From Cordylochernes scorpioides (Eukaryota; Arthropoda; Arachnida; Pseudoscorpiones; Chernetidae): DNA of 64,000 nt. Positions within the stretch are counted from its first letter, which is position 1. Each line of letters opens with the position of its first letter. The DNA lies in NCBI GenBank assembly GCA_030710605.1, contig CP092865.1, positions 137,745,120 to 137,809,119 of the forward strand, given 5' to 3'. Shown here in pieces: positions 30,723 to 43,123 of this stretch. The notes below the pieces were generated by a model, which was not told where the DNA came from, did no database searches, and saw only the letters and a list, made by a program, of their open reading frames with translations. A program made the position numbers and the translations under genes.

Positions 30723-33700
30723 GTGACGGACAAAAACACGGGATTGCGCTTTTTAGTGGACAGTGGTGCTGATATATCTATAATACCTCCAAAGGATAAA
30801 AATAGGATGCCTAGCTCTGATTATAAATTATATGCAGCCAATGGTACAGAAATTGTTACCTATGGAACAAAGGTTAGAAATTTGGATATCGGACTTCGAC
30901 GTCAATTTCAATGGCCTTTTGTAATCGCCAATACCAACAGAGCAATAATTGGAGCAGACTTTCTGAACAACTTTGGATTGATTATTGATATAAAAAATAA
31001 ACGCCTAATTGATGGAATAACTAATCTTTCCATAAGAGGCGTCATTCAGTCAATCTCAGACATGGGAAATATTAGCACTCTAAATTCATCATCCAAGGTC
31101 AGCGCTATCCTAACCAAATATCCTAACCTATGTAGGCCACCATCAGATTTTGTAGAAGCAAAACATAGCGTTAAGCATTATATTCCTACAAGAGGTCAGC
31201 CAATTCACTCAAAAGCCCGTCGTCTAGATTCACAGAGATTAACTCTTGCTAAGGCAGAATTTCAATATATATTGAATAATGGAATAATTAGACCCTCAAA
31301 TTCTCCTTGGGCGAGTCCACTACATTTAGTTTCAAAAAAGGACGAGTCACTAAGACCTTGTGGTGATTATAGAAGACTCAATGCAGTTACACTTCCAGAT
31401 CGTTATCCAATCCCTAGACTGGACGATTTCCACCACATCTTAAAAGGTACTCGTGTGTACTCAAAAATAGACCTATGCAAAGCATTCTATCAGATTCCAA
31501 TTTCTGAAGAGGATAAACCTAAGACTGCCATCATTACTCCTTTTGGGCTATTCGAATTTAATGTAATGAGTTTCGGTCTTAGAAATGCTACTGCTACCTT
31601 TCAGAGATTCATGCATGAAGTCTTAAGAAACTTGGACTTTGCATTTGTCTACTTAGATGATATTCTGGTAGCCTCTAAAAAGGAAGAAGAGCATTATAGC
31701 CACCTTGAAACCTTATTCAGCAGACTAAATTCCTATGGATTGAGAATCAATCTTTCTAAATCTAAATTCCTAGTACAGGAAATTGATTTTCTAGGATACC
31801 TAATTACCTCTCACGGTGTGAAACCACTCCCAACAAAGGTTAAAGCTATTCTAGAATATAAGAAACCAAAAACAGTTCATGAATTACGCATATTTTTGGG
31901 TATGCTAAACTTTTATCGTACCTTTTTGAACAATGTCGCAGAGACTCAGGCAATCCTTCATGAATACTTGAGGGGAGCCAAGAAAAAGGATAGAAGCAAA
32001 ATAAAATGGACTGAAGAAGCTGAAGTTCAGTTTGAAAAATGCAAACAAGCCCTAGCTAATACAGCACTGTTAGCCTACCCCGATACTGAACTGCCTATCT
32101 CACTCTGTACAGATGCTTCAGATCGGGCAGTTGGATCAGTTCTCCAACAGCTTGACAATAAAAATTGGAAACCAATAGCATTTTTCTCTAAAAAATTAAA
32201 TCCTGCCCCAATGTAATTATAGTACATATGATAGAGAGCTTCTCGCAATATATTTGTCTATCAAATTCTTCAAGCACCTGCTTGAGGCACGTGAATTTAC
32301 AATTTTGACTGATCACAAACCTTTAATTTACGCATTCAAACAAAAAAATGAGAAAGCTTCTCCTAAACAATTAAGACATCTACAATACATTTCCCAATTC
32401 ACTACTGATATCAAGTACATAAAAGGTACTGACAACATAGTCGCCGATGCTCTTTCCAGAGTTGATGCTATCACAACTATCGACTATGAAGAGATCGCCA
32501 AAGAACAAACTGGTGATTCAGAACTACAAAACCTGATATCGAAGAATACCTCTCTAAAATTTAAGCAATGCCCACTACAATCAGGCAATTTGTTATGGTG
32601 TGACGTGTCTACCAATAATATTAGACCATTCATTCCAATTAAATTCCGAATGATGGTTTTTAGGAACTTCCATGAACTCTCACACCCAGGCATCAAAGCC
32701 ACTACTAAACAATTAACGTCAAGATTTATATGGCCCAATATGAATAAAGACATTAGAAAATGGGCTCAAGCTTGTGTCAACTGCCAAAAGTGCAAGGTGT
32801 CGATACACACAAAATCAGAAATAGGCAAATATCAAGAAGTGGATGAAAGATTTAGTGTTATCCACATCGATCTAATTGGTCCTTTACCTCCATCGAATGG
32901 TAACATCTACTCTCTGACCTGTATCGACAGGTACACCAGCTGGATGGAAGTTGTTCCGCTACCAGATGTGAAGTCTGAAACGGTAGCGAGAGCGTTCTAC
33001 GAAAACTGGATTGTTAGATTTGGAGCACCGCATACAGTGATATCAGACCGAGGAAAGCAGTTTACTTCTCAACTTTTCAAAGATTTAACAACGCTGTGTG
33101 GTATCAAACTTCGTCATTCCACGGCGTACCACCCTCAGTGTAACGGGAAGATTGAAAGGCTTCATAGAACCATTAAAACTGCCATTCGTGCCCACAATAG
33201 TATTAAGTGGACAGAAACGCTGCCAACAGTTCTCCTAGGCTTGCGTGCTGTGTGTGTGCTGTGTGTGTGTGTGTGTGTTGTGTGTGTGTGTGTGCTATCA
33301 ACAAAGATACCAACCATTCTTCGTCTCAGATGGTATATGGCAAAACCATCAGACTGCCTGGCGAATTCTTTGATGCTTCTAAACATCACCTGCATGCTGA
33401 AGAATTTGTTCAGCAGCTTCAAAAGCAAATGGAATTGCTCAAACCCTTAAATGAAAAACATCATTCGAAGACTAAAGTATTTGTTCATAAAGATCTGAAA
33501 ACATGTTCACATGTATTTATCAGGACAGATCGAGTGAAGAAACCTCTGGAACCACCATATGAGGGACCCTTCCCAGTCCTTGAAAGAACAGACAAGTATT
33601 TCACACTCAAAGTGAAAGGAAAAAATGTTACCACATCGATTGACCGATTGCGACCTGCATACTTACTGGCAGATTCGGACAATATAACTGCAGAACACCC

Positions 33701-33878
33701 TGCTGCAACAAGACCCATCGTGTCGGGAGCGCTGCCTTCTACATCGTCCCAACAGAATCCTGACCCACCAGATGTGGAGAAGTACACAGAATTCCAAGGA
33801 ACAGGATCAGCACCAGACCTGACTAGGACAAGATCGGGGAGAATAATCAAGAAACCCGTGAGATTTAAGGAGCAATAG
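30723..33878 (+). pseudogene. Gypsy 1 Pol (protease, RT, RNase H, integrase), broken
   Basis: Domains occur in order: aspartic protease FLVDSGADISIIP; reverse transcriptase with CGDYRRLN and the catalytic FVYLDDILVA; RNase H with CTDASDRAVGS; integrase with an HHCC zinc finger (HELSHPG..CVNCQKC) and the DDE core around IHIDLIGPLP and VISDRGKQFTS. The reading frame is broken at 32214 by a one-base shift and stop at the start of the second RNase H half. A 44-bp (TG)n insert at 33250-33293 shifts the frame in the integrase. The C-terminal part with PPYEGPFPVL, a GPF-type module, is open to 33878. This copy cannot make full Pol. Confidence 0.9.
33250..33293 (+). repeat. (TG)n microsatellite inside integrase
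   Basis: 44 bp of TG repeats split GCT|GCT. The related copy at 56146 lacks them, so the run is an insertion or expansion here. Confidence 0.9.
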
Positions 33879-33984
33879 ACTATATTTCTCCTTATTTTAT
33901 TTTCTTGCCTATATGATGATGTATATATATTGTAATTAACCACTTTGTGCACAAATCGCGACTTTGCCGCTGGAAGGGGAGTAC

Positions 33985-34231
33985 TGTGGGGGCTGAAAGA
34001 TTTCATTCCAGCCTACCGGGATGCCGCACCCCACCGTCGAGATATATAAACAGACGGCCGCCATAAATCACCAGGACAGCGGAGGAATCCACAGAGAGGA
34101 CCAGACGTACATTCCGGGCTGCTGTGCTCTTTGTCTTCCCATATAAATGTAGCCAACAAGAAACTCCAATAAACACTAACTTTGAGAGACTTTCTGAGCC
34201 ATCGCTGGACCAGTAAATTCGACACACCACA
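33985..34231 (+). repeat. 3' LTR of gypsy 1
   Basis: It has the same length and apparently the same sequence as the 5' LTR, which points to recent integration. Confidence 0.92.
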
Positions 34232-35406
34232 ACACCAACAAATGCTAACTATACAAAGAGAATAAACATGACAATTGTTGAAGTGGTTTTGTAGAATGGA
34301 CTGTTGAAACAGATGGTTGTGCTCACCAGAACTCTCAATTTTCACCTTCAATTAGTGATTAGAAAAACTTATATAATATAAAAGAAAAAGACTCAAAAGT
34401 AATTACATATTTAACATATGGGCAATACAAGTGTGTTTAAAACGTTTTATCTTGGACTATTATTAATTAAACAAGTTTCTACTTCCCTTTCTACGATGGG
34501 AAAACATTAGAGGATCCTGGTTCATCAGAAGTGAACACCTCTTCAGTGGTTTTGGCAGTTTAATAAACTAGATTGCTCTTATAGTGCATTAGATTTTATA
34601 TATCAAGTACTAACCCCCATTTATGTTATGTTTTTAAATACAAGATTTATATATAAACCACAAAATGTTTATTCTTAAATCAACATTTTAAAGAACATGT
34701 GGTTAAGATTGAGGGGCATCTGATGAGGGACATCTCTCTCTGAAAGAGAGGCGTGGACTTTATAATTAAAGAAAATTGACATGTAGTATTGATAACCCCA
34801 CAACGTGTCTCCAATAATTTTATTCCCATAGTTACTCATGACAAAAACAAATGCCAATTATACAAACAGAATAAACATGAAAATTGTTGAAGTGGTCTGG
34901 TAGATTGGACTGTTTAAACTGATTATGGGCTCACTACTGATGAGACAGACCCTCTCAATTGGCACCCTGCATTTAGTGAATGAAGAAATTTAGTAAGATA
35001 AAAATAATTCGTAGAATAATTATATCTTTAACATATATGGGCCTAATACAAATAGGTTTGAAGCTATTTTTATCACAAACTATTAAAAAAAATTATACTT
35101 CGGTGGAAAAATATTAGGCAGCCTGGCTCATCAGTAGTAAACCCCTTCTCTCGAAGGTTTAATAAACCAGACCGCTATAATATTGCTATCTAGTACCAAC
35201 AAATGTTATGTTCTTAAATAAGATAGTTACAAGATATATAGACCATTTAATATTTATTGTTAAATCTACATATTAAGAACAGATATTTAAGTTTGAAAAG
35301 GCTAGTGATGAGGGACATGTCTCTCTGATGTTATTAATCCTCATCTTTTTCAACTGGAAGAGGCGTGGCGTGGGATTCGCCCTCTTCAATGGAGGCGTCT
35401 CAAGTG
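34232..35406. other. Host DNA between gypsy 1 and satellite, with MITE E remnants
   Basis: No coding region is visible. Two MITE E-like inverted segments lie at about 34478-34600 and 35085-35190. The block is repeated at 57418-58276 and 63455-63768. The empty site of gypsy 3 lies in TTAAAAAAAATTATACTTC around 35082-35100. Confidence 0.7.
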
Positions 35407-38400
35407 GTCAGCCCAAGGTAGGGGGTACAATAGCCATGCCAGTCCAAGGTATTGGTGTTCTTTAGCCTGGTCAGTCCAAGGTATTGGCGTTCTTTAGCCT
35501 GGTCAGTCCAAGGTAGAGGCGTTCTTTAGCCTGGTCAGTCCAAGGTAGAGGCGTTCTTTAGCCTGGTCAGTCGATTAATTGGCGTTCTTTAGCCTGGTGA
35601 GTCCAAGGTAGAGGCGTTCTTTAGCCTGGTCAGTCCATGGCAGAGGCGTTCTTTAGCCTGGTCAGTCCAAGGTAGAGGCGTTTTTTAGCCTGGTCAGTCC
35701 AAGGTATTGGCGTTCTTCAGCCTGGTCAGTCCATGGTAGAGGCGTTCTTTAGCCTGGTCAGTCCAAGGTAGAGGCGTTCTTTAGCCTGGTCAGTTCATGG
35801 TAGAGGCGTTCTTTAGCCTGGTCAGTCCAAGGTATTGGCATTCTTTAGCCTGATCAGTCCATGGTAGAGGCGTTCTTTAGCCTGGTCAGTCCAAGGTGTT
35901 GGCATTCTTTAGCCTGGTCAGTCCATGGTAGAGGCGTTCTTTAGCCTGGTCAGTCCATGGTAGAGGCGTTCTTTAGCCTGGTCAGTCCAAGGTAGAGGCG
36001 TTTTTAGCCTGGTCAGTCCAAGGTATTGGTATTCTTTAACCTGGTCAGTCCAAGGTAGAGGCGTCCTTTAGCCTGATCAGTCCAAGGTAGAGGCGTTCTT
36101 TAGCCTGGTCAGTCCAAGGTAGAGGCATTCTTTAGCCTGGTCAGTCCAAGGTAGAGGCGTTCTTTAGCCTGGTCAGTCTAAGGTATTGGCATTCTTTAGC
36201 CAGGTCAGTCCAAGGTAGAGGCGTTCTTTAGCCTGGTCAGTCCAAGGTAGAGGCGTTCTTTAGCCTGGTTAGTCCAAGGTAGAGGCGTTCTTTAGCCTGG
36301 TCAGTCTAAGGTATTGGCATTCTTTAGCCAGGTCAGTCCAAGGTAGAGGCGTTCTTTAGCCTGGTCAGTCCAAGGTAGAGGCGTTCTTTAGCCTGGTCAG
36401 TCCAAGGTAGAGGCGTTCTTTAGCCTGGTCAGTCGATTAATTGGCGTTCTTTAGCCTGGTGAGTCCAAGGTAGAGGCGTTCTTTAGCCTGGTCAGTCCAT
36501 GGCAGAGGCGTTCTTTAGCCTGGTCAGTCCAAGGTAGAGGCGTTTTTTAGCCTGGTCAGTCCAAGGTATTGGCGTTCTTCAGCCTGGTCAGTCCATGGTA
36601 GAGGCGTTCTTTAGCCTGGTCAGTCCAAGGTAGAGGCGTTCTTTAGCCTGGTCAGTTCATGGTAGAGGCGTTCTTTAGCCTGGTCAGTCCAAGGTATTGG
36701 CATTCTTTAGCCTGATCAGTCCATGGTAGAGGCGTTCTTTAGCCTGGTCAGTCCAAGGTGTTGGCATTCTTTAGCCTGGTCAGTCCATGGTAGAGGCGTT
36801 CTTTAGCCTGGTCAGTCCATGGTAGAGGCGTTCTTTAGCCTGGTCAGTCCAAGGTAGAGGCGTTTTTAGCCTGGTCAGTCCAAGGTATTGGTATTCTTTA
36901 ACCTGGTCAGTCCAAGGTAGAGGCGTCCTTTAGCCTGATCAGTCCAAGGTAGAGGCGTTCTTTAGCCTGGTCAGTCCAAGGTAGAGGCATTCTTTAGCCT
37001 GGTCAGTCCAAGGTAGAGGCGTTCTTTAGCCTGGTCAGTCTAAGGTATTGGCATTCTTTAGCCAGGTCAGTCCAAGGTAGAGGCGTTCTTTAGCCTGGTC
37101 AGTCCAAGGTAGAGGCGTTCTTTAGCCTGGTTAGTCCAAGGTAGAGGCGTTCTTTAGCCTGGTCAGTCTAAGGTATTGGCATTCTTTAGCCAGGTCAGTC
37201 CAAGGTAGAGGCGTTCTTTAGCCTGGTCAGTCCAAGGTAGAGGCGTTCTTTAGCCTGGTCAGTCCAAGGTAGAGGCGTTCTTTAGCCTGGTCAGTCCAAG
37301 GTATTGGCATTCTTTAGCCAGGTCAGTCCAAGGTAGGGGCATTCTTTAGTCTGGTCAGTCCAAGGTAGAGGCGTTCTTTAGCCTGGTCAGTCCAAGGTAG
37401 AGGCGTTTTTTAGCCTGGTCAGTCCAAGGTATTGGCATTCTTTAGCCAGGTCAGTCCAAGGTAGAGGCGTTCTTTAGCCTGGTCAGTCCAAGGTAGAGGC
37501 GTTCTTCAGCCTGGTTAGTCCAAGGTATTAGCGTTCTTTAGCCTGGTCAGTCTAAGGTAGAGGCGTTCTTTAGCCTGGCGAGTTCATGGTAGAGGCGTTC
37601 TTTAGCCTGGTCAGTCCTAGGTAGAGGCGTTCTTTAGCCTAGTCAGTCCAAGGTATTGGCATTCTTTAGCCTGGTCAGTCCAAGGTATTGGCGTTCTTTA
37701 GCCTGGTTAATCCAAGGTATTGGCGTTCTTTAGCCTGGTCAGTCCAAGGTATTGTCGTTCTTTAGCCTGGTCAGTCCAAGGTATTGGCGCTCTTTAGCCT
37801 GGTCAGTCCAAGGTATTGGCGTTCTTTAGCCTGGTCAGTCCAATGTTTCGGCCTTCTTCAGCCTGGTCAGTCCATGGTAGAGGCGTTCTTTAGCCTGGTC
37901 AGTCCAAGGTAGAGGCGTTCTTTCGCCTGGTCAGTCCAAGGTATTGGCGTTCTTTAGCCTAGTCAGTCCAAGTTATTGGCGTTCTTTAGCCATGTCAGTC
38001 CAAGGTAGAGGCGTTCTTTAGCCATGTCAGTCCAAGATAAGGGCTTTCTTTATCCATGTCAGTCCAAGGTAAGCGCTTTCTTTAGTCAATTAAGTCCAAG
38101 GTAAGGGCTTTCTTTAGCCATGTCAGTCCTAGGTAAGGGCTTTCTTTAGCCATGTCAGTCCAAGATAAGGGCTTTCTTTAGCCATGTCAGTCCAAGGTAA
38201 GGGCTTTCTTTAGCCATGTCAGTCCATTGTAAGGGCTTTCTCTAGCCATGTCAGTCCAAGGTAAGGGCTTTCTTTAGCCATGTCAGTCCATGGTAAGGGC
38301 TTTCTTTAGCCATGTCAGTCCAAGATAAGGGCTTTCTTTAGCCATGTCAGTCCAAGGTAAGGGCTTTCTTTAGCCATGTCAGTCCAAGGTATTGGCGTTC

Positions 38401-39478
38401 TTTAGCCATGTCAGTCCAAGGTAGAGGCGTTCTTTAGCCATGTCAGTCCAAGGTAAGGGCTTTCTTTAGCCATGTCAGTCCAAGGTAAGGGCTTTCTTTA
38501 GCCATGTCAGTCCAAGGTAAGGGCTTTCTTTAGCCATGTCAGTCCAAGGTAAGGGCTTTCTTTAGCCATGTCAGTCCAAGGTAAGGGCTTTCTTTAGCCA
38601 TGTCAGTCCATGGTAAGGGCGTTCTTTAGCCGTCAGTCCAAGGTAGAGGCGTTCTTTAGCCATGTCAGTCCATGGTAAGGGCTTTCTTTAGCCATGTCAG
38701 TCCATGGTAAGGGCGTTCTTTAGCTATGTCAGTCCAAGGTAAGGGCTTTCTTTAGCCATGTCAGTCCAAGGTAAGGGCTTTCTTTAGCCATGTCAGTCCA
38801 AGGTATTGGCGTTGTTTAGCCATGTCAGTCCAAGATAAGGGCTTTCTTTAGCCATGTCAGTCCAAGGTAAGGGCTTTCTTTAGCCATGCCAGTCCAAGGT
38901 AGAGGCGTTCTTTAGTCTGGTCAGTCCAAGGTAAGGGCTTTCTTTAGCCATGTCAGTCCAAGGTAAGGGCTTTCTTTAGCCATGTCATTCCAAGGTAAGG
39001 GCTTTCTTTAGCCATGTCAGTCCAAGGTAAGGGCTTTCTTTAGCCATGTCAGTCCAAGGTAAGGGCTTTCTTTAGCCATGTTAGTCCAAGTTAAGGGCTT
39101 TCTTTAGCCATGTCAGTCCAAGGTAAGGGCTTTCTTTAGCCATGTCAGTCCAAGGTATTAGCTTTCTCTAGCCATGTCAATCCAAGGTATGGGCTTTCTT
39201 TAGCCTTGTCAGTCCAAGGTAAGGGCTTTCTTTAGCCATGTCAGTCCAAGGTATGTGCTTTCTTTAGCCTTGTCCGTCCAAGGTAAGGGCTTTCTTTAGC
39301 CATGTCAGTCCAAGGTATTAGCTTTCTCTAGCCATGTCAGTCCAAGGTAAGGGCTTTCTTTAGCCATGTCCGTCCAAGGTATTAGCTTTCTCTAGCCATG
39401 TCAGTCCATGGTATTGGCTTTTTTAAGCCATGTTAATCCAAGGTGAAGGCTTTCATTAGCCATGACAGTCCAAGGTAT
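35407..39478 (+). repeat. 32-bp satellite array, about 127 units
   Basis: The unit is CAGTCCAAGGTAGAGGCG plus TTCTTTAGCCTGGT. To about 37,980 most units read CCTGGTCAGTCC..AGAGGCG; afterwards most read CCATGTCAGTCC..AAGGGCT. A block of 862 bp (35571-36432) is repeated at once (36433-37294), marked by the rare CGATTAATT unit. 32 is not a multiple of three, so the array is not coding. Confidence 0.95.
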
Positions 39479-40173
39479 ACTTTGTTTGCTGCATTTGTTT
39501 GCTATTTTGAGTGAAAAAATATATTTTAAAATATCTTTCAATGAAATTTTAAACATAGGTTGCATATTTCTACCATTACTAATATTAAAATATTTTCCTA
39601 AAATCTCATTGATAAGCTACTGATGAATTTTGTTAATGGTCACAATATATTCTTGTAATAAATCTCGAGATATTTTAATGAATATATTTTATTTTTATTA
39701 TTTGATTTTGTATTGATAATATTGTTTAAATCAATGTATGTTATTGTTAAAATAACAAATTTTATTTTGTTCCCGCTATAAATCTATAATAAATTTGTTA
39801 TATCTGTAAAAAAATAAACATAGGCCATTTATTTTTTAGACGAAAATAAACAAATTCTTTTCTCATCGCCAATTTCGCAAATAAACACGATCGCTTTGAA
39901 TTTAATAATTTTGAATGTTCATTTTTAATTTTTTTAAAATAATTTATATATTATAAATATATAAATATAGTTTGATCATTCAAGATCAATGCTATTACAA
40001 AAATTTTAAAGAGGTCTTAATTAAACGATGAGCGTAGTTAATAACAAACAATGTTGCTAGGTAAAAAATTCCGTGTTGCAAGGCTAAAGATTTTATAAGG
40101 TGCTTCCTTGGTAAAAATACAAAACAATTTTTCCTTTTTTATTTAATATAGGTTTGGAAATTTTAAAAACAAT
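39479..40173. other. AT-rich DNA up to the second gap
   Basis: No ORF, repeat structure or element was recognised in about 700 bp of very AT-rich sequence. Confidence 0.5.
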
Positions 40174-40273
40174 NNNNNNNNNNNNNNNNNNNNNNNNNNN
40201 NNNNNNNNNNNNNNNNNNNNNNNNNNNNNNNNNNNNNNNNNNNNNNNNNNNNNNNNNNNNNNNNNNNNNNNNN
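40174..40273. other. Assembly gap of 100 N
   Basis: Exactly 100 undetermined bases. The sequence to the right begins abruptly inside a minus-strand gypsy pol gene and then repeats AMT introns and exons already present in the preceding contig. Confidence 0.98.
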
Positions 40274-41424
40274 CTCAAGCAGGTGCTGAAGAATTTGATA
40301 GACAATATATTAGCGAAAGATCTCTAACATATGTACTAATAATTACATTGAGCAGAGTGAATTTTTTAGAGAAAAATGCTATTGTTTTCCAATTATTATT
40401 GTCAAGCAGTGGAGAACTGATCCAACTGCCCATCTAAGCATCTGTACAGAGTGATGGCAGTTCATATCGGGTAGGCTAACAGTGCTGTTATAGGGCTTGT
40501 TTGCATTTTTCAACTGAACTAACTTCAGCTTCTTTAGTCCATTTTATTTCGCTTCTATCCTTTTTCTGCTCCCTCAAGTATTCATGAAGGATTGCCTAGT
40601 CTCTGGCGGCATTGTTCAAAAAGGTACATAAAAGTTAGCATTCCAAAAAATGCTAATTCATGAACTGTTTTTGGTTTCTTAATTCTAGAATAGCTTTAAC
40701 CTTTGTTGGGAGTGGTTTTCACACCGTGAGAGGTAATTAGGTACCTAGAAAATCAATTTCCTGTACTAGGAATTTAGATTTAGAAAGATTGATTCTCAAT
40801 CCATAGGAATTAGTCTGCTGAATAAGTTTCAAGTGGCTATAATGCCTTCTACCGTTTTAGAGGCTACAGATATCATCTAAGTAAACAAATGCAAAGTCCA
40901 AGTTTCTTAACTTCATGCAATGAATCTCTGAAAGGTAGCAGTAGCATTTCTAAGACCTAAACTCATAACATTAAATTCGAATAACCAAAAGGAGTAATGA
41001 TGGCAGTCTTGTTTATTCTCTTCATAGCAATTGGAATCTGATAGAAAGCCTTGCATAGGTCATTTTTGAGTAACACAAGAGTACCAAGATGGTGGAAATC
41101 GACCAGTCTAGGATTGATAACGATCTGGAGTGTAACTCTTGAGATCTTCGTATGCTTTTTCTTTTCTATCACGTCCCTCTCACCAATGTGGGTGTCGATT
41201 TCTGGTCCACGATGGCTCAGAAAGTCTCTCAAAGTTAGTGTTTTATTGAAGTTTCTTGATAACTACATTCATATGGGAAGACAAAAAGGACAACACCCCG
41301 GAATGTACATCTGGTCCCTCTCTCTGATTCCTCCGCTGTGCCCTCCTGGCGCAGCGTTCATCCTGGTGATTTATGGCGTGGGTGCGGCATCCCGGTAGGC
41401 TGGAATGAAATCTTTCAGCCCCCC
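40274..41424 (-). mobile_element. Degenerate gypsy 1-type fragment, minus strand
   Basis: Read on the minus strand it has an LTR (41424 to about 41188), a TTGGTGAGAGGGACGTGAT primer site, a short leader joined directly to the reverse transcriptase region, and continues until the gap. Gag, protease and the start of RT are deleted. Many substitutions and indels show it is older than gypsy 1. The 3' LTR is missing at the gap. Confidence 0.85.
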
Positions 41425-41589
41425 AGACTTTCCACTTCCTTAAGTTTGTCCATTAGTATATCCACAGAATATCCAAATACGATTGAACCTCACAATGACA
41501 TCATTAATTGGAGGGAAACTGTTGTTATATAACCATGTTGTTGTAATCCTGGTAAACTAATTAGAACTGAAATATGGGACTTTAGTACA

Positions 41590-41837
41590 CAAGGTATAAA
41601 CCAAATAAATATGTGTGTGTTTTGATAACCCCATTGTACCATCTTCAGACAAAAGTGTTAGCATGAGAAAAAAATATCACAGCATGTATTAAATAGTTAC
41701 TGTTATCAAGTGTGTAAACAAGAAAACCATGCTGTGATATTTTTTCTCATTCAGTACTTTTGTCTGAAGATGGTAACAACGCTGTTACGAAACATCACAC
41801 ACTATTTATTTATTTTGGACTTGATCTTATTACCTTG
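41590..41837. repeat. Foldback repeat, direct copy of 22939-23192
   Basis: This copy has several small deletions in its left half (AAGGTATAAACC, GTGTGTGTTTTG) compared with its paralogue. A mariner begins 5 bp after it. Confidence 0.75.
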
Positions 41838-41842
41838 TGTTA

Positions 41843-43112
41843 CCAGGTCTATAGTATGAAACGCGAAAATGGACGCCAGAGGCCGCTGTGTAACTTTAAT
41901 TTGAGCGACGGTGGCGCTGTTGGGCGTTTTGTTCTTGACTCACGTGGCATCAGCATGTGCAGTTTAGCAAAATTCAAATCGTGAAAAATTTCTGGAGCCC
42001 GTGGAAAATGGCAATTTCCAAGCCAAAAATGCCCATTTGCGGGAAGTTTGTTGTTCGCCTTCAACTGGAAGAAAAGTGCCACTGAAGCCCACCGAATGCT
42101 CGAGGAAGTTTACAGCGCCACGCTCTAAGCAAATCGTAGTGTTACAAGTGGTTTAAAAAATTCCAAAGTGGAGATTTTGAACTTGATAATGAACCACATG
42201 GAAAACCGCCCAAAAGTTTCGAGGACGCTGAACTGCAAGCTTGTTGGATGAGCAGAACCCAAATGCAGGAGAAACTCGCAAAACAGCTCCAGTGTCTCAA
42301 GGTGCTGTTTCTCTACTTAAACAGCCTCAGAATGACCCAAAAGCTTTCTAGATGGGTCCCCCATGAGTTGAGCGAAAGGCAGCAATAACGGCGTCTGGTA
42401 ACCTGCGAAGGGCTGCTCGCCAGGCATGAAAAGAAGTCATTTTTGGCACCGAATCATAACTTCTGATGAGAAATGGATCCACTTCAGCAATCCTATGTGC
42501 CAAAAGTCGTGGGGCCTGCCCTCCAATTCTAAAACAGACGCCTAGGCCCAATCGCTTCGGAAAAAAGGCAATGATTGCGTAAATGGGGGACCAGACCGGC
42601 GTAGTATATTTCGAGCTCCTGAAACCTGGCGAAACGTCAATACTAGTCGCTACGAACACAAATTCACAGTTTGAGAGAGGCGTTGAATGAAAAAAGACCG
42701 GAAAGGCGTGAAAAGCACAACAAGCTGATACTGCAGCATGACAACGCTCCAGCCCACAACGCTACGGTGGTCAAAAACACCATAAAAGACTTGGGCTGGG
42801 GACTCTAACCCCACCCGCCGTACTCACCAGACTTGGCGCCGTCGAACTACCACCTTTTCACATCTTTAGGACACGCCCTAAAAAAAAACAGGAATTTTCG
42901 AACTCAGACATACTCCGAAAATGACTTGTTGACTGGTTCGACTCAAAAGGAATAGAAATTTTCAGACAAGGAATTCAAAAATTGCCTGATAAGTGGTCCG
43001 AGTGTATAGCTAATCAGGGCAGTTACTTTGAATAAAAAATCTTTTGTTGTATGGAATTGGGTGAACTTTTGAATTTACTGAAAATTTTCGCGTTTCATAC
43101 TGATAGACCTGG
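41843..43112 (+). mobile_element. Decayed mariner element, 1270 bp
   Basis: Terminal repeats CCAGGTCTAT(C)AGTATGAAAC with GCGAAAA following lie at both ends, flanked by TA (41841-41842, 43113-43114). The length and ends are typical of mariner. Confidence 0.92.
42040..43035 (+). pseudogene. Mariner transposase pseudogene
   Basis: Translation in shifting frames gives mariner transposase pieces: AFNWKKSATEAHRMLEEVYS near the N-terminus, WFKKFQSGDFEL in the DNA-binding region, ITSDEKWIHF with the first catalytic Asp, LQHDNAPAHN with the second, and YSPDLAPSNYHLF with the third. Many stops and frameshifts separate them, so no active enzyme is made. The three Asp motifs are the DD(34)D triad of the family. 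Confidence 0.88.
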
Positions 43113-43123
43113 TATAATCTACT

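Larger units (their letters stand above)
29406..34231 (+). mobile_element. Ty3/gypsy LTR retrotransposon 1, recent insertion
   Basis: Two 247-bp LTRs appear identical and run from TGTGGGGGCT to CACCACA. ACAC is duplicated on both sides (29402-29405, 34232-34235). The empty site survives at 57400-57420. The primer site TGGTGAGCCGGATGTGATT resembles the 3' end of tRNA-Trp, and a GGAAGGGG purine tract precedes the 3' LTR. Primer and Gag type fit the CsRn1-like group. The coding region is broken. Confidence 0.93.

Noticed and set aside
29362..34235. Intact endogenous retrovirus with envelope
   Set aside because: No env-like frame follows the integrase; the frame after pol stops about 100 bp before the 3' LTR. 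It is a plain LTR retrotransposon.
35407..39478. CRISPR-like or protein-coding repeat array
   Set aside because: Units are contiguous without unique spacers, 32 bp is out of codon phase, stops occur in every frame, and the context is animal satellite DNA.
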